Assembly (NCBI GenBank): GCA_029907205.1
Contig: JARYMI010000028.1
Coordinates: forward strand, 1 to 38,995
Direction of reading: 5' to 3'
DNA length: 38,995 bases
Origin: Clostridiales bacterium
Lineage (GTDB): Bacteria; Acidobacteriota; Aminicenantia; Aminicenantales; UBA8522
Under the pieces are notes generated by a model. It was given only the letters and a program-made list of their open reading frames with translations. It did no database searches and had not been told where the DNA came from. Position 1 is the stretch's first letter; each line of letters begins with the position of its first letter. A program made the translations under genes and the position numbers. Below, one piece after another: positions 17,612 to 27,308 of this stretch.

Positions 17612-20463
17612 GAATTCTTCTTCCTTGACTTATTGACCTTTTCTATCTGAAGCAGGCGGTCTTCATCCGCAAGCCTTTTTGAGCGTTTTGAATTATGGGA
17701 ACCTGATTCAGCCTCGACGATAGAAAAAGGAGCGTCGCTCCTATCAGCAGGGGCGCCATCGTCAGCCTCGCTTATCTTCACGAAACACTCCGGAGAAACA
17801 GTATCCGGAACTTCCCATTCAAAAATGCCATCATTTTCCGTTCGGCTGACAACCTCTATCCAATTAAGGCCATTATCGAAGGAATAGTCAATGCGGACTT
17901 CCCCCACCGGTGTGCTTCCGGTGAGCCAGGTTATTTCCTGCGTCGACCCAACGGGCCACTCTTCCCCGCCGTTGGGAGAAGTCACGACAATAACAGGCGC
18001 ATTGCTGATGACGAAGACGCCGTCGCTTGTGTCGGAGGGAATTCCGTCATCAGCTTCGCTTATTTTGACAAGACAGGAAGTGGAGCTTATGTCAGGAACA
18101 ACCCAACTGAAAAGGCCATCATTTTCTGTTTCGGCGGCGATTGCCTGCCAGGTCGTGCCGTCATCGGGAGAAAAGTCTATGCGAACCGGCCCCACCTTTC
18201 CCACGCTCCGCCAGGTAATATTTTTCTCGAGCCCAGAATACCAGATCTCTCCGATATTAGGGGCGGTCACCGTTATCGAGGTCTCCTCGTAACGGACGAT
18301 GAAAGCATCTCTTTTCCCCCGGAAGGAAGAAGCGGGAACCAGCGACGCGGGGAAGGCCATATCGGCCGAATAGGCGCTTCCTGTCATATACACAACTCCA
18401 GAGCCCGCTTTTTCTACGGCCACATCCTGACCAAAATCAGCTTCGGACCCGCCGAGATAGCCGCAGAAATCTAACTTGGCGCCATTGCTGGCAAGCTTGG
18501 CAATAAAAGCGTCAAAGCTGCCGTCGAAGGTAAGATCAGGGCCTTCCTTAACCGGGAAAGAATCTGGGCCGGAAGAAGTGAAACCGGTGACATAAGCGCA
18601 TCCCCAATCGTCAACAGAGATGCCGTTGCCGACGTCGTAGCCCGACCCTCCTATGTAACCGCAATAAATAAGAGTAGTCCCGTCAGGCCGGACTTTGGCC
18701 ACAAAGCTGTCGTAAAACCCGCCGTTGTAGGTGGAATCGGGGCCGTAAACAATCGGGAAAGATTCCTGAATTGAAGCGGTGAAACCAGTCAGGTAGGCGC
18801 ATCCTGAAGAGTCAACGGTTATGGCGGTGGCCACATCCTCTCCGGCGCCGCCGATGTACCCGCAATAAACGATTGTTTTCCCGGACGGCGCGACTTTGGC
18901 CACGAAGGCATCGGTATCGCCGTTGAAGGTAATGTCTGGCCCGAAAATAATGGGAAAAGAGATCTCGGTCGAACTCGTGGAGCCAGCGATGTAAGCCCCG
19001 CCTTCTGGATCGAGCGCAATGCCGTAAGCATAATCCTCTCCTGTTCCGCCCATGAACCCGCAGAATTCGAGCGCCTCTCCTCCGGCGCTGACGCGGGCGA
19101 CAAAAGCTTCAGACTTGCCTTTGGCATTAAGGAAAGGGCCAATTTTTACAGGAAAACTGCTTTCGTTAGAAAGAGTGTATCCCGCGACACAGGCCCTTCC
19201 CTCTTGATCAACGGCCACTCCCCGGCCATAATCATTGTCCGCTCCTCCGATGAACCCGCAATATTCCAGCTTGGTGCCAGCAGGATTGATCTTGGCGATA
19301 AAGACATCGAAGAGGCCGTTAGCGGTCAAGTCCGGCCCCTTCACCACCGGAAAGGAATTTTCTCTCGAAGCGGTATAGCCGGCGACATAGGCGTTGCCTG
19401 CTTCATCGACGGCAATATCATAGGCAAAATCCCGGTCGTCTCCTCCGATATACCCGCAGTAGACAAGCCTTGAGGAAGACGGGTCAATCCTGGCCACATA
19501 CGCATCGACGTCGCCACCGCTATGATTCAGCTGAGGGCCGGCCGCAAGAGGAAAGTTCGAAGTGGAATATGTGTAACCGGTGATATAGACATGCCCGGCA
19601 TTATCGAGGGCTATCCCGTGGGCATAATCGAAGCTCGGGCCTCCGATGTAACTCCCAGCAACCATGACAACAGGGTCAAGAATGAGCTCCTGCGAGCGGT
19701 CGTAGGGCCCAATAGAAAAACTGTAAGCGTGCGCTTTGCGCTCTCTCTGCCCTGCATGGTCGAGGGAACTGTGATCGTCGCTGGATGAATGCGCCTCCAG
19801 TCGGTAAGATGCCATAACTTCGACTCTCCTCCCGCCCATTTTCTGATAAGCAGTTGGAGCCTCGTCGACAACAGTTCTCCCCGGCGTGGAGATGACGAGC
19901 CGTCCCCCTTTGTCAACGAGGACGCTATCGGCTCCCTCTATGGCCAGACGAATATCCCCGGGGTCAGCGCCGGGACTGATAAGGAACTCCGATTTCAACC
20001 CCAGGTCGGAGTTAGAATACACCAAATCAATGCCAGGCCAGAGGTTGGGGTAGCGAATCTGGCCATAGACAGGAATGCCAGCCTTCCATTCTCTCTCTGG
20101 CCCTTTAAAATAAGAAAAGATAGTCTCAGGCGTTCCTCCTGGGACAGGTTTTGTCCTGGCATGGCCGTTGAGGAATTTCATCTTCACGACCCACGGGTGA
20201 GTTTCTCCGGGGAGGAGGAAGGTCACTTCCTCGGCGCTGAAAAAAGCGATCAGGTTCTTATCTTGAACAGCAAATTCGACCGGGTCACTGAACTGTCCTC
20301 TGTTGGGAACAAAATAAACCGTGTTCTTGCCCCAAGCTCCTGCCCCCTGGACAAAATTCTTGAGGGCGAATGCAGAAAGTCTTCCCCCAAAAGCCAAAAT
20401 GGCAGATAAAATGATGCTCAGACTAAACAACGACCTGATTGACTTTCGAACGATCCGGCGCAT
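17608..20463 (-). CDS. Secreted SBBP-repeat beta-propeller protein
   Basis: A 951-residue exported protein. A signal peptide (about 1-33) leads into a ~230-residue N-terminal domain (YFVPNRGQF ... FSYFKGPEREWKAGIPVYG ... WPGIDLVY) of the type that precedes SBBP repeats. Seven ~66-residue SBBP units follow (about residues 270-735). Then come two beta-sandwich domains of ~90 residues (PNIGEIWYSG..., PNGGEEWPVGSTQEITW...). The C-terminus is a short, very basic tail (KRSKRLADED ... NKSRKKNS). The propeller suggests binding or surface display rather than catalysis. I chose ATG 20463 because AAGGAGA lies seven bases before it; the in-frame TTG at 20469 is too close to that site. It is first in a two-gene unit with the TonB receptor. 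Confidence 0.85.
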   Translation of the reverse strand: MRRIVRKSIRSLFSLSIILSAILAFGGRLSAFALKNFVQGAGAWGKNTVYFVPNRGQFSDPVEFAVQDKNLIAFFSAEEVTFLLPGETHPWVVKMKFLNGHARTKPVPGGTPETIFSYFKGPEREWKAGIPVYGQIRYPNLWPGIDLVYSNSDLGLKSEFLISPGADPGDIRLAIEGADSVLVDKGGRLVISTPGRTVVDEAPTAYQKMGGRRVEVMASYRLEAHSSSDDHSSLDHAGQRERKAHAYSFSIGPYDRSQELILDPVVMVAGSYIGGPSFDYAHGIALDNAGHVYITGYTYSTSNFPLAAGPQLNHSGGDVDAYVARIDPSSSRLVYCGYIGGDDRDFAYDIAVDEAGNAYVAGYTASRENSFPVVKGPDLTANGLFDVFIAKINPAGTKLEYCGFIGGADNDYGRGVAVDQEGRACVAGYTLSNESSFPVKIGPFLNAKGKSEAFVARVSAGGEALEFCGFMGGTGEDYAYGIALDPEGGAYIAGSTSSTEISFPIIFGPDITFNGDTDAFVAKVAPSGKTIVYCGYIGGAGEDVATAITVDSSGCAYLTGFTASIQESFPIVYGPDSTYNGGFYDSFVAKVRPDGTTLIYCGYIGGSGYDVGNGISVDDWGCAYVTGFTSSGPDSFPVKEGPDLTFDGSFDAFIAKLASNGAKLDFCGYLGGSEADFGQDVAVEKAGSGVVYMTGSAYSADMAFPASLVPASSFRGKRDAFIVRYEETSITVTAPNIGEIWYSGLEKNITWRSVGKVGPVRIDFSPDDGTTWQAIAAETENDGLFSWVVPDISSTSCLVKISEADDGIPSDTSDGVFVISNAPVIVVTSPNGGEEWPVGSTQEITWLTGSTPVGEVRIDYSFDNGLNWIEVVSRTENDGIFEWEVPDTVSPECFVKISEADDGAPADRSDAPFSIVEAESGSHNSKRSKRLADEDRLLQIEKVNKSRKKNS
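18261..19656 (-). repeat. Seven tandem SBBP coding repeats
   Basis: Seven units of about 66 codons (~198 bases) within the propeller protein. Each has a core like YCGYIGGxxxDxxxxIAV followed by G-x-AY-x-G-T and SFPxxxGPD. Variants of the first motif are YIGGPSFDYAHGIAL, YIGGDDRDFAYDIAV, FIGGADNDYGRGVAV, FMGGTGEDYAYGIAL, YIGGAGEDVATAITV, YIGGSGYDVGNGISV and YLGGSEADFGQDVAV. The boundaries are approximate. Confidence 0.8.
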
Positions 20464-20493
20464 GGCCAATCTCCTTCGCCTAAAATAAATACC

Positions 20494-20523
20494 ATTTTAG
20501 CTAAAATCGTTGCCTAATCTCAA
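20494..20523 (-). promoter_or_regulatory. Promoter with overlapping palindromic operator for the SBBP-TonB unit
   Basis: On the minus strand TTGAGA (20523-20518), an 18-base spacer and TAAAAT (20499-20494) lie about 30 bases upstream of the ATG. The -10 box forms half of a perfect 14-base palindrome, ATTTTAGCTAAAAT (20494-20507). A dimeric repressor bound there would block the promoter. The regulator is unknown. Confidence 0.55.
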
Positions 20524-20841
20524 TGATAATATCAATCCCAAAATTGCTATTGGGAATTTTTAGAGCCCTGCTTTTTGCAGTCGGAGTGCGGCGATGAGGT
20601 TGAGCCGTTAACGGAAAGTCGTGCAATAATATTTTCTTCGGCAAATCAGGGTTCAATGCGGACGGTTGATGACTGTCATCAGTCATGCAATAATAACCCT
20701 CCGTGGTCGTCAAGAAAAGGAAGCTGAGCAGGTGACAGCCGTCGGGCCCCGAGTTCGATTGATCTTCGAAGGGCTGATGGAGCCCGATGATCCGTGAATG
20801 CCTTCGGCCCTTGAGGGTGGCGAGGACGAAAGGAGGGTGTG
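20524..20841. other. Non-coding stretch before the peptidase pair
   Basis: About 320 bases without a believable gene. It holds several small inverted repeats: TGATGACTGTCATCA at 20667-20681, nested between AGGGTT and AACCCT (about 20649-20699), and GGGCTGATGGAGCCC at 20771-20785. The sequence GTGCAATAATA / ATGCAATAATA occurs twice (about 20622 and 20685). No strong promoter boxes could be assigned to the M14 gene, whose Shine-Dalgarno is AAAGGAGGG at the right edge. Confidence 0.4.
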
Positions 20842-22551
20842 ATGTCGCCTCGAAAAAAGCTGGGACTTTTGGTTATTCCATGGATACTAGTGGTTGCCTT
20901 CAGTGCAGCTTCTCCAGGTCAACTGGAAAAGATTTATTGGGGCTCAGAGGTTCCGGCTGGCTGGTCTGGAGACTGGCCGGTTGAATTCCAAACTGTTCCG
21001 GAAAAGACAAACTTCCAAAAAACCACACCCCACCATGAGATCCTCGAATTCATTAATGGTCTTTTATGGAAAAGCGAGAATCTCCATGTCTTCAACATGT
21101 ATACGAGTGAACTCAGGAATGTCTGTCCTTTGGTTATTATGGCCAACCCCCGCGTCACCTCCCCGGAAGACGCAAAAGCCTCTGGAAAGCCTGTCGTCTA
21201 TCTTCAGGCGAACATTCATCCTTCAGAGCCTTCAGGTAAAGAAGCCTTGCTCATCCTGATGCGGGATATCCTCTTGGGAGATAAAAAACATCTGCTTAAC
21301 AACCAGGTAATCCTGGTTGTCCCGAGTCTCAATGTGGATGGGAATGACGCCTGGAGCCTGACAGCATCGACCACATTGCCAGGGCTTCTGGGAACTCGCA
21401 CTAACGCCTTAGGGTATGACCTTAACCGTGACGCCATCAAATTGGAAACACCTGCTGTGAGGGAATTGTATAGGAATGTCTTCAATCGGTGGGACCCCGT
21501 TCTTGTTTACTGCTCGCATCATATGGGAGGACAGAAATACGCTTATCCTATAGTCTACTGCACCTCCAACGTTCCAACGGCGCACCCCGGGCCCCGGGGC
21601 TATGTCCATGAGACGTTATTTCCTGCCGTGCGCAGCGCTGTAAGAGAGAAATGGGGAGTTGAAACATTCTTCCATGCCGGGACCAACCATAGTGAAGCGT
21701 GGCCGCCCACAATATGGACGTTTGACCTTTCGGCCTGGACGGTAGAAGGGAAGTTTATCGTCAGCGGCTACGGGTTGCGCAACAGGATGTCCATTTTGGT
21801 TGAGAGCGCATGGCATAACACTTTTGAAAAGCACATTTATAGCCAGTATGCCTATGCCAGTGAACTTTTAGAATACACAAACACGCACGGCAAAGAAATG
21901 ATGAAGGTATGCTTCGACGCAGATCAAGATACAGTTAATAAAGTCATGGCCAAAGCCGAGTCCGGACAGTTGAAAAACTGGGTGGAGGGCAAGTATGAAT
22001 CCAGGGGCAAAGTTGATTTATTCATGTATCCGGAGGTTGAATACGAATACATCCCCGGGACGAGTATCCGCCGAATAAAACCAGCAGCGCTGGAAAAGGG
22101 ACCTGTCGTCATTCGTGGGATTGAGGATATCACAAAGCCTGTGGGAATAAAGGAAGCAACTTTTCCCAGGGGTTATCTCATCCCGGCAAAATTCAAGGAT
22201 ATTGTAGAGAAATTGCGCATCCACAACATCAACGTCCATGTTCTTGAGAAGTCTGTAAAAGTCAGCGGGGAAGAATTTGTCGTGGATAACCTGAAAAAAG
22301 TCCAAAAGAGAGGTTACGAAATGACAGAGCTTGAAGGAGGGTTTCTCAAATCGACAAAGGAATTTCCAGCCGGGACATACCAGGTTGATCTTGCTCAACC
22401 GCTGGCAAACATGGCCTTTTACTGCCTTGAGCCAGAAGTCGGAGATGGGTTTGTTGGATGGGGCCTTTTTGATGATTATTTAATATCCATTGGCGTGAGG
22501 GAAAGGAGTGTTGTCTACCCGGTATTCAAATACCTGAAAATCGTTGAATAA
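20842..22551 (+). CDS. Secreted M14-family zinc carboxypeptidase-like protein
   Basis: A 569-residue exported peptidase-fold protein. An N-terminal signal segment (about 1-24) precedes an M14-type domain with zinc ligands H126 and E129 (NIHPSEPSGKEA), NVDGND and GYDLNRD segments, a candidate third zinc ligand H226/H227 (VLVYCSHHMGG), and a candidate catalytic Glu321 (MSILVESAW). The ~200-residue C-terminal extension has no family I recognise. It likely removes C-terminal residues from peptides in the periplasm or outside the cell. ATG 20842 is chosen over the adjoining GTG 20839 because of its spacing from AGGAGGG. The M6 peptidase follows 42 bases later on the same strand, so the two form a probable operon. 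Confidence 0.83.
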   Translation: MSPRKKLGLLVIPWILVVAFSAASPGQLEKIYWGSEVPAGWSGDWPVEFQTVPEKTNFQKTTPHHEILEFINGLLWKSENLHVFNMYTSELRNVCPLVIMANPRVTSPEDAKASGKPVVYLQANIHPSEPSGKEALLILMRDILLGDKKHLLNNQVILVVPSLNVDGNDAWSLTASTTLPGLLGTRTNALGYDLNRDAIKLETPAVRELYRNVFNRWDPVLVYCSHHMGGQKYAYPIVYCTSNVPTAHPGPRGYVHETLFPAVRSAVREKWGVETFFHAGTNHSEAWPPTIWTFDLSAWTVEGKFIVSGYGLRNRMSILVESAWHNTFEKHIYSQYAYASELLEYTNTHGKEMMKVCFDADQDTVNKVMAKAESGQLKNWVEGKYESRGKVDLFMYPEVEYEYIPGTSIRRIKPAALEKGPVVIRGIEDITKPVGIKEATFPRGYLIPAKFKDIVEKLRIHNINVHVLEKSVKVSGEEFVVDNLKKVQKRGYEMTELEGGFLKSTKEFPAGTYQVDLAQPLANMAFYCLEPEVGDGFVGWGLFDDYLISIGVRERSVVYPVFKYLKIVE

Positions 22552-22593
22552 AAATTCTCTCGTATCATTTTGCCCAAGAAAGGAGACTTCATC

Positions 22594-24669
22594 ATGACAA
22601 TAATAAAAAAAGCGATATTGGCGCATCCCCGACTCCAGAAGCTTCTTCGAAGAAGAGGCCTTTTATCCTCTGTGATACTTGCCCTTTTTATTTTCACGCT
22701 TCTTTTCACCGCCGCCTTCGCACGGGCAAAAAACGAAGCTCAATTCCCGCCGCCTGTTGATCCTCAAAAGGTCAAGGATCAAGACGTCATGACCTGGGAG
22801 GATTATCGTCCCCTCCCCGGGCGTGACTGGGCTGACCCTTCCCTCATGCCGGAAAAGGGCTTCCGCCTCGCCGTGGTGGCCGTTGATTTTCCCAATCAGC
22901 CATTTGTGATCACACGGCCTAAAAGTTCGGACCTCTTTGGCAACCCTCAAGTAGAACCCATCCCTCGGGAAAAAGTTGCTCAGTTCTATGCTGATTTCTT
23001 CACAAAACCCATGGAAATCAACCATGGCCAGAACATACACCGTTACTGGATGGAGCAATCACGAGGGAAATTCGGCATTACCCAGGTGGACGCCTTTGGA
23101 CCTTATCGTATGCCCAAGCCACACTGGGCGTACGGCCTGAACGAATATGGCCAGAATGACCAGACTCCGGACGGGAGCATCGCCGACAGCCGGCTCGAGC
23201 TGGACTGCGATGCCCTGTGGATGGCGGATGTGGGCCAGGATATCCGCCAGAATTATGATGCCATCCTCAGGATTTATGCAGGCTACGATGAAACCGGAGT
23301 CTGGATGGAGTTCGGAGAGATGAAGTTCAAAAGCAAGGAGGACATTCCGCCTGAATGGGGCAACCCTAACCCGGACATGCCCCGCTGGGTCAAAACGAGA
23401 TACGTCGAGTGGACCAGCTGGCTGGCCGGCTCCCAGCAATGGGGCCTCTCCTCGATGCGCCAGGGCGAGAATTCAGGAACGATCGCCCATGAGCTTGGCC
23501 ACTTCGCTTTCCGTCTTCCGGATTTGAACAATAACCCTTATGTTAAACCCTACCGGAGGGCTGCTGCTGGACCATGGGACCTGATGGACCGGGGGTCCTT
23601 CAACGGACCTGGGGGTCCTCATATGCGCTGGGTGGTGCCCCCGATTCGCGGCGCAGCCATGCCCGCCGGATTGATGATCCGCAACCGGATGGAATGCAGC
23701 TTCATTCCTGAGGGCCAGATTCTCAAGTTAAGCCGGTCCGGGCTCGCCCAATCGGGCCTGGTCGTAGCTGAAGTCACAGCAAGAGCGGTTGACCCCTTGC
23801 CCGGCACTTTTACTGGAATCATCGTCCGTCTCGATGGCTCTGAGCCGGGTGACCGGACTCCTGCCGACGACCCGGCCGTAAACCCCCTGTCTCCCGGAAT
23901 CCCGAACTATAATTTTTATTCTCTGGAGGTTGTCCAGCGAATCGGTTTCGATTCCTTTTGTCCTGATAGCGGCGTCCTGATCGCGAAAAACAAGGATAAC
24001 CTGCGAGGGAACAACGGCGGGCCAAACGCCTTCAACAGCTACATCTGGGTTATTGATGCTCATCCCGAGGACATCAACATGGTGGATTATATTAAACCCA
24101 CTGGAGAGAAAGTGATGCGGACGATCGCTGATTACCGCCAGCTCAATGATGCCCTCTTCCACGCAGGGCTTGATTCTGGAAGCCAGTTTGAGCATGAAGA
24201 TACGCCCAATCGCCTGCGTTTCTATGTGGTCGATGTGAACAAAAACAAGGACGGAATCATTTCCTACACCCTGGCGGTGCGGTCCTTGGATGGGTCGGGT
24301 CCACAGTTGAGGGGCGTGGCGCTCGAGGCTCCTTCTAAGCTGAGAATTAAAGAAGCCCTTACGCCTGTAATTTTTACCCTGAAGAATACGGGTAAACCGG
24401 CGAAGGTTGACCCAGCCGTCCACCCGTCCGATGCGAACATTTTTCTGGACCGAGATGTTTATCGACTTTCTGTCTCAGTGGAGGGCATGGGATGGAATGC
24501 TAATTTGCTCAACACCTTAGCGGCAGTTGAATTCGGCCAATCCACGAAGATTACGGTTTACGTTCTGGCTGAGGAGGGATGCTCCGGGCAGGCGACCCTG
24601 ACACTGCAGGCAGCCTCAGAAAGCGACCCTTCACAAACGGCCAAAGCCTCCTTGTCCCTTTCCCGGTGA
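22594..24669 (+). CDS. Secreted M6-type (immune inhibitor A-like) metalloprotease
   Basis: A 691-residue exported zinc protease. A basic N-terminus and a hydrophobic signal segment (about residues 25-45) are followed by a catalytic domain with HELGH at residues 299-303 and the downstream GPWDLMDRGSFNGPGGPH segment characteristic of M6 proteases. The C-terminal part (~570-690) looks like a beta-sandwich domain (LRIKEALTPVIFTLKNTG). I chose ATG 22594, preceded by AAAGGAG; a TTG at 22570 lies upstream of that site. Together with the M14 gene it suggests extracellular protein breakdown by an endopeptidase and a carboxypeptidase. It converges on the GH127 gene; no terminator was seen in the 78-base gap. 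Confidence 0.84.
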   Translation: MTIIKKAILAHPRLQKLLRRRGLLSSVILALFIFTLLFTAAFARAKNEAQFPPPVDPQKVKDQDVMTWEDYRPLPGRDWADPSLMPEKGFRLAVVAVDFPNQPFVITRPKSSDLFGNPQVEPIPREKVAQFYADFFTKPMEINHGQNIHRYWMEQSRGKFGITQVDAFGPYRMPKPHWAYGLNEYGQNDQTPDGSIADSRLELDCDALWMADVGQDIRQNYDAILRIYAGYDETGVWMEFGEMKFKSKEDIPPEWGNPNPDMPRWVKTRYVEWTSWLAGSQQWGLSSMRQGENSGTIAHELGHFAFRLPDLNNNPYVKPYRRAAAGPWDLMDRGSFNGPGGPHMRWVVPPIRGAAMPAGLMIRNRMECSFIPEGQILKLSRSGLAQSGLVVAEVTARAVDPLPGTFTGIIVRLDGSEPGDRTPADDPAVNPLSPGIPNYNFYSLEVVQRIGFDSFCPDSGVLIAKNKDNLRGNNGGPNAFNSYIWVIDAHPEDINMVDYIKPTGEKVMRTIADYRQLNDALFHAGLDSGSQFEHEDTPNRLRFYVVDVNKNKDGIISYTLAVRSLDGSGPQLRGVALEAPSKLRIKEALTPVIFTLKNTGKPAKVDPAVHPSDANIFLDRDVYRLSVSVEGMGWNANLLNTLAAVEFGQSTKITVYVLAEEGCSGQATLTLQAASESDPSQTAKASLSLSR

Positions 24670-24747
24670 CAAGGACCGCGCGCCTTAGGATTTCATTCAA
24701 GGAGAGCCGAGTTAAAAACTATCTATTTCCAGCCAAAACCCGCAGTC

Positions 24748-27204
24748 TCAGCGGCGGACAATGCGGATGCCAAAGACCGGTCCTATCTCCCTGTCCTCCT
24801 TAGCCTGGAAGCGGACCGTGACTTTCGTTTTTCCGCGCGTTAATTCCAGCGGAAGAGGGTATTCGACGTCGTAGAACCTGGATGGCGGCAAAGCTTCGAT
24901 GACCTGGGAGGCGATGAGCTCCCCGTTGACAAGGATATCGAAGTGAGTTGGGCCGCGGCGTCGCTCGCCGCTGTGGTAGGTGACGACCAGACCATTCTGA
25001 CGGGAAAGATCGACAGGCATGTCGAAGGAAAACCAGTTCGAGCCGCCGCGGCCGGCTCGGCCCGTCGTCCTGACCAGAGTTGCGTTTTCCCCCTGGTAAT
25101 TGAAGTCGCGCTCAGGCTGCATCTCCCCCGGCTGGGCGTAGGCGACGGTTATAGCTTCGAGCTGCCTTATTCTTTCTTGTTCGGCGGCATATTCCTCCTG
25201 CTGCTTCTTCCAGCCGGCTTCTGTTAAGAGGTCCCAGTAAACCGCGTACATTCTCCGATGGAGTTTGTAGAATGGGTAAAGGTCGACATCGGTCGGACGG
25301 CCAACCCCTGCCGTCTTGAAGCGCCCTGTTTCGCCCGGGACGGGTTTCACCCACTCGTCTGGCTCCTTCCCTGCGGCGATGAATACCGGGATGACCGGCC
25401 TCGGCGGCCTTTCCTCCCCGGGTTCACGGCCGAATCGGAACTCTGGTCCTATGTCCCCGGCGAGGACAAGAGGACCCCAGAGCAGAGCGACTCGATGGGG
25501 GTTATCGGGAGTTGCTTCGAGCCGCAGCGTCTTGGGCAAAGTTACTGTTATTGTGTCGCCAGATTTCCAGATCCGGTCGATTTCAACGTAAGTGCTGATG
25601 CCGGGGTCAATATCCTTCTGGTAAAGAAGGGCGATCGGCTGGACTTTGGCCGCTACCGGTGGCTGTTCCTGGCCCGGGAAAAATGTGTCTCCGTTGACGA
25701 CTACCTTGAACCCATCTCCCGTCCACCAGGGCCGCCGCAGAGCAATCGTCAACCGCCTGGGCTGTTTCAACTCCAGGTTGATGGTCACTGATTCGCCCTC
25801 GGGGAAATCAGTGTCAACCGTCATCCTGGCTCCAACGCCTGCCCACTCGGCCTTTGCAGGGGTGTAGATGTTTATCCAGAGCTTGTTCGCGTTTTCATAG
25901 AATAGGCCGAAACCGTGAAGGGCATGGCTTTCCATGCCCGTGCCGACGCAGCAAGTGAAGCTGCGGAACATTTCCTGGTACTCGCGCTGGACGCCCCGGC
26001 CCACCGGAACCATGTAGCAGGTCCGGCCGTCCTCAGGGTCAATCGAGGATAGGATGTGGTTGAAAAGAGCCCGCTCGTGGAAATCGGCGTAGGCGGCGTC
26101 CGGGTTGAACTCGAACAGCCGGCGGGCCAGTTTTATCATGTTGTAGACGTTGCAGGTTTCGGCCGTCCGGTCGTCGATGCGCTCGCTGAGTTTGCCCGGT
26201 TCGCCAAAGTACTCGTCTTTGGCGTTCCCGCCTGTAGCGTAGCTGTGGTGGCGGGCAACCCGCTCGAAGAAAAACGAAGCGGCAAGGAAATCGGCCGTAT
26301 TTCCGGTATAACCGAAGCGGTCGGCAGAACCGATCAGTTTCGGGATCTGCGTGTTTCCATGCTTTCCTGCCAAATTGTCCTGAAAATGGCGAAGAGGGAA
26401 GATAAAAGCTTTGTGCTCGAACTTAGAGGATAAATCCCACCAGCGCTTGTTGCCGGTGTCGGCATAAAGGTCAACCAAGACTTCGTTCATTCCGCCAAAC
26501 TCAGTGTTGAGCATGCTCTGCACCTGGGCCTCGGTCAGCCCGGAAAGAATTTTCTCAGCCCAGGCGGCGAACTTCATTTCAACCTCGAGGGCTTCCCGGT
26601 TGCCTGTGTAACGGTAGGCGTCTCGCAGCCCGGCATAAGTCTTGTGAAGGGTATACCAGGGTGACCAGAGGCCATTCAAGTCGAAGCCTGCGGTCTTTAT
26701 TTCGCCCCTCGCCAAGGCATCGAAAGCCTCCCGGCCGCCTTCCAGAGCCCCGAGGTAGCCGTCTCCATTCTTATCCTGGACTTCTTTCAGCTCCCTGACG
26801 ATATAATCTGCCCGTTTTTTATACCTGGGGTCGCCGGATACGGCGTACATAAGGCTCACGGCAGATAGGTAATGGCCGGCGATGTGCCCGGTGAGGTTTC
26901 GCCCGCCGCCGTCCCACCCGCCGTAGGGTTCGGCCCTGGGCTCAAGGCCCGCCCTTATCCGGTAGTAAGCGAGCATCCTGTCGGGCTCAAGCTCGATAAG
27001 GTATTTCGCGTTGAGGTCCTGGGCGTGTTTGAGAGGGCCTCCAGTGAGCCGGACTGCATGGAGCGGGATCGGTTTAGCCCGGGAAAGCTTTTCCTCGATG
27101 TGTCTGTCCATGGTGTTCCCGGCTCCGCAGGAAGCTCCGGCAAGAACGGATAAGACAAAAGCGGTCAAAAAAAGAATCCGGTTAGGTTTAGAAGTTATCT
27201 TCAT
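24748..27204 (-). CDS. GH127-family (DUF1680) glycoside hydrolase, probable beta-L-arabinofuranosidase
   Basis: An 818-residue exported enzyme. The N-terminal signal ends near a Cys (LAGASC), possibly a lipoprotein site though a weak match. The (alpha/alpha)6 catalytic domain carries the family's zinc-thiolate site: E349 and C351 in TAETCNVYNMIKL, and C418 and C419 in FTCCVGTGMES. In characterised GH127 beta-L-arabinofuranosidases the equivalent Cys is the nucleophile. Glu331 (DEYFGEP) is a candidate acid/base. A C-terminal ~110-residue beta domain (WFSFDMPVDL ... YDVEYPLPLEL) follows. ATG 27204 fits the AAGGA Shine-Dalgarno better than the preceding GTG. It has its own promoter. The substrate is inferred from the family; other specificities exist in it. 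Confidence 0.88.
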   Translation of the reverse strand: MKITSKPNRILFLTAFVLSVLAGASCGAGNTMDRHIEEKLSRAKPIPLHAVRLTGGPLKHAQDLNAKYLIELEPDRMLAYYRIRAGLEPRAEPYGGWDGGGRNLTGHIAGHYLSAVSLMYAVSGDPRYKKRADYIVRELKEVQDKNGDGYLGALEGGREAFDALARGEIKTAGFDLNGLWSPWYTLHKTYAGLRDAYRYTGNREALEVEMKFAAWAEKILSGLTEAQVQSMLNTEFGGMNEVLVDLYADTGNKRWWDLSSKFEHKAFIFPLRHFQDNLAGKHGNTQIPKLIGSADRFGYTGNTADFLAASFFFERVARHHSYATGGNAKDEYFGEPGKLSERIDDRTAETCNVYNMIKLARRLFEFNPDAAYADFHERALFNHILSSIDPEDGRTCYMVPVGRGVQREYQEMFRSFTCCVGTGMESHALHGFGLFYENANKLWINIYTPAKAEWAGVGARMTVDTDFPEGESVTINLELKQPRRLTIALRRPWWTGDGFKVVVNGDTFFPGQEQPPVAAKVQPIALLYQKDIDPGISTYVEIDRIWKSGDTITVTLPKTLRLEATPDNPHRVALLWGPLVLAGDIGPEFRFGREPGEERPPRPVIPVFIAAGKEPDEWVKPVPGETGRFKTAGVGRPTDVDLYPFYKLHRRMYAVYWDLLTEAGWKKQQEEYAAEQERIRQLEAITVAYAQPGEMQPERDFNYQGENATLVRTTGRAGRGGSNWFSFDMPVDLSRQNGLVVTYHSGERRRGPTHFDILVNGELIASQVIEALPPSRFYDVEYPLPLELTRGKTKVTVRFQAKEDREIGPVFGIRIVRR

Positions 27205-27238
27205 CACGATTTCCTTATTAAGGTATCGGAGATTTCAG

Positions 27239-27267
27239 ATGATAAGCATGGACGCAAAGCAAGTCAA
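27239..27267 (-). promoter_or_regulatory. Sigma-70-type promoter for the GH127 gene
   Basis: On the minus strand TTGACT (27267-27262), a 17-base spacer and TATCAT (27244-27239) each match consensus at five of six positions. They lie about 35 bases upstream of the GH127 ATG. Confidence 0.6.
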
Positions 27268-27308
27268 CAAACGAACGTCAGCGGAATGACCCAGGCCTTA
27301 TTCCGAAA

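Noticed and set aside
20524..20600. Possible third copy of the structured repeat (CCCAAAATTGC shared with the left end of copy A).
   Set aside because: Only about 11 bases match and the diagnostic blocks CCCGAGCGTTTGATGC and ACAAGATAG are absent.
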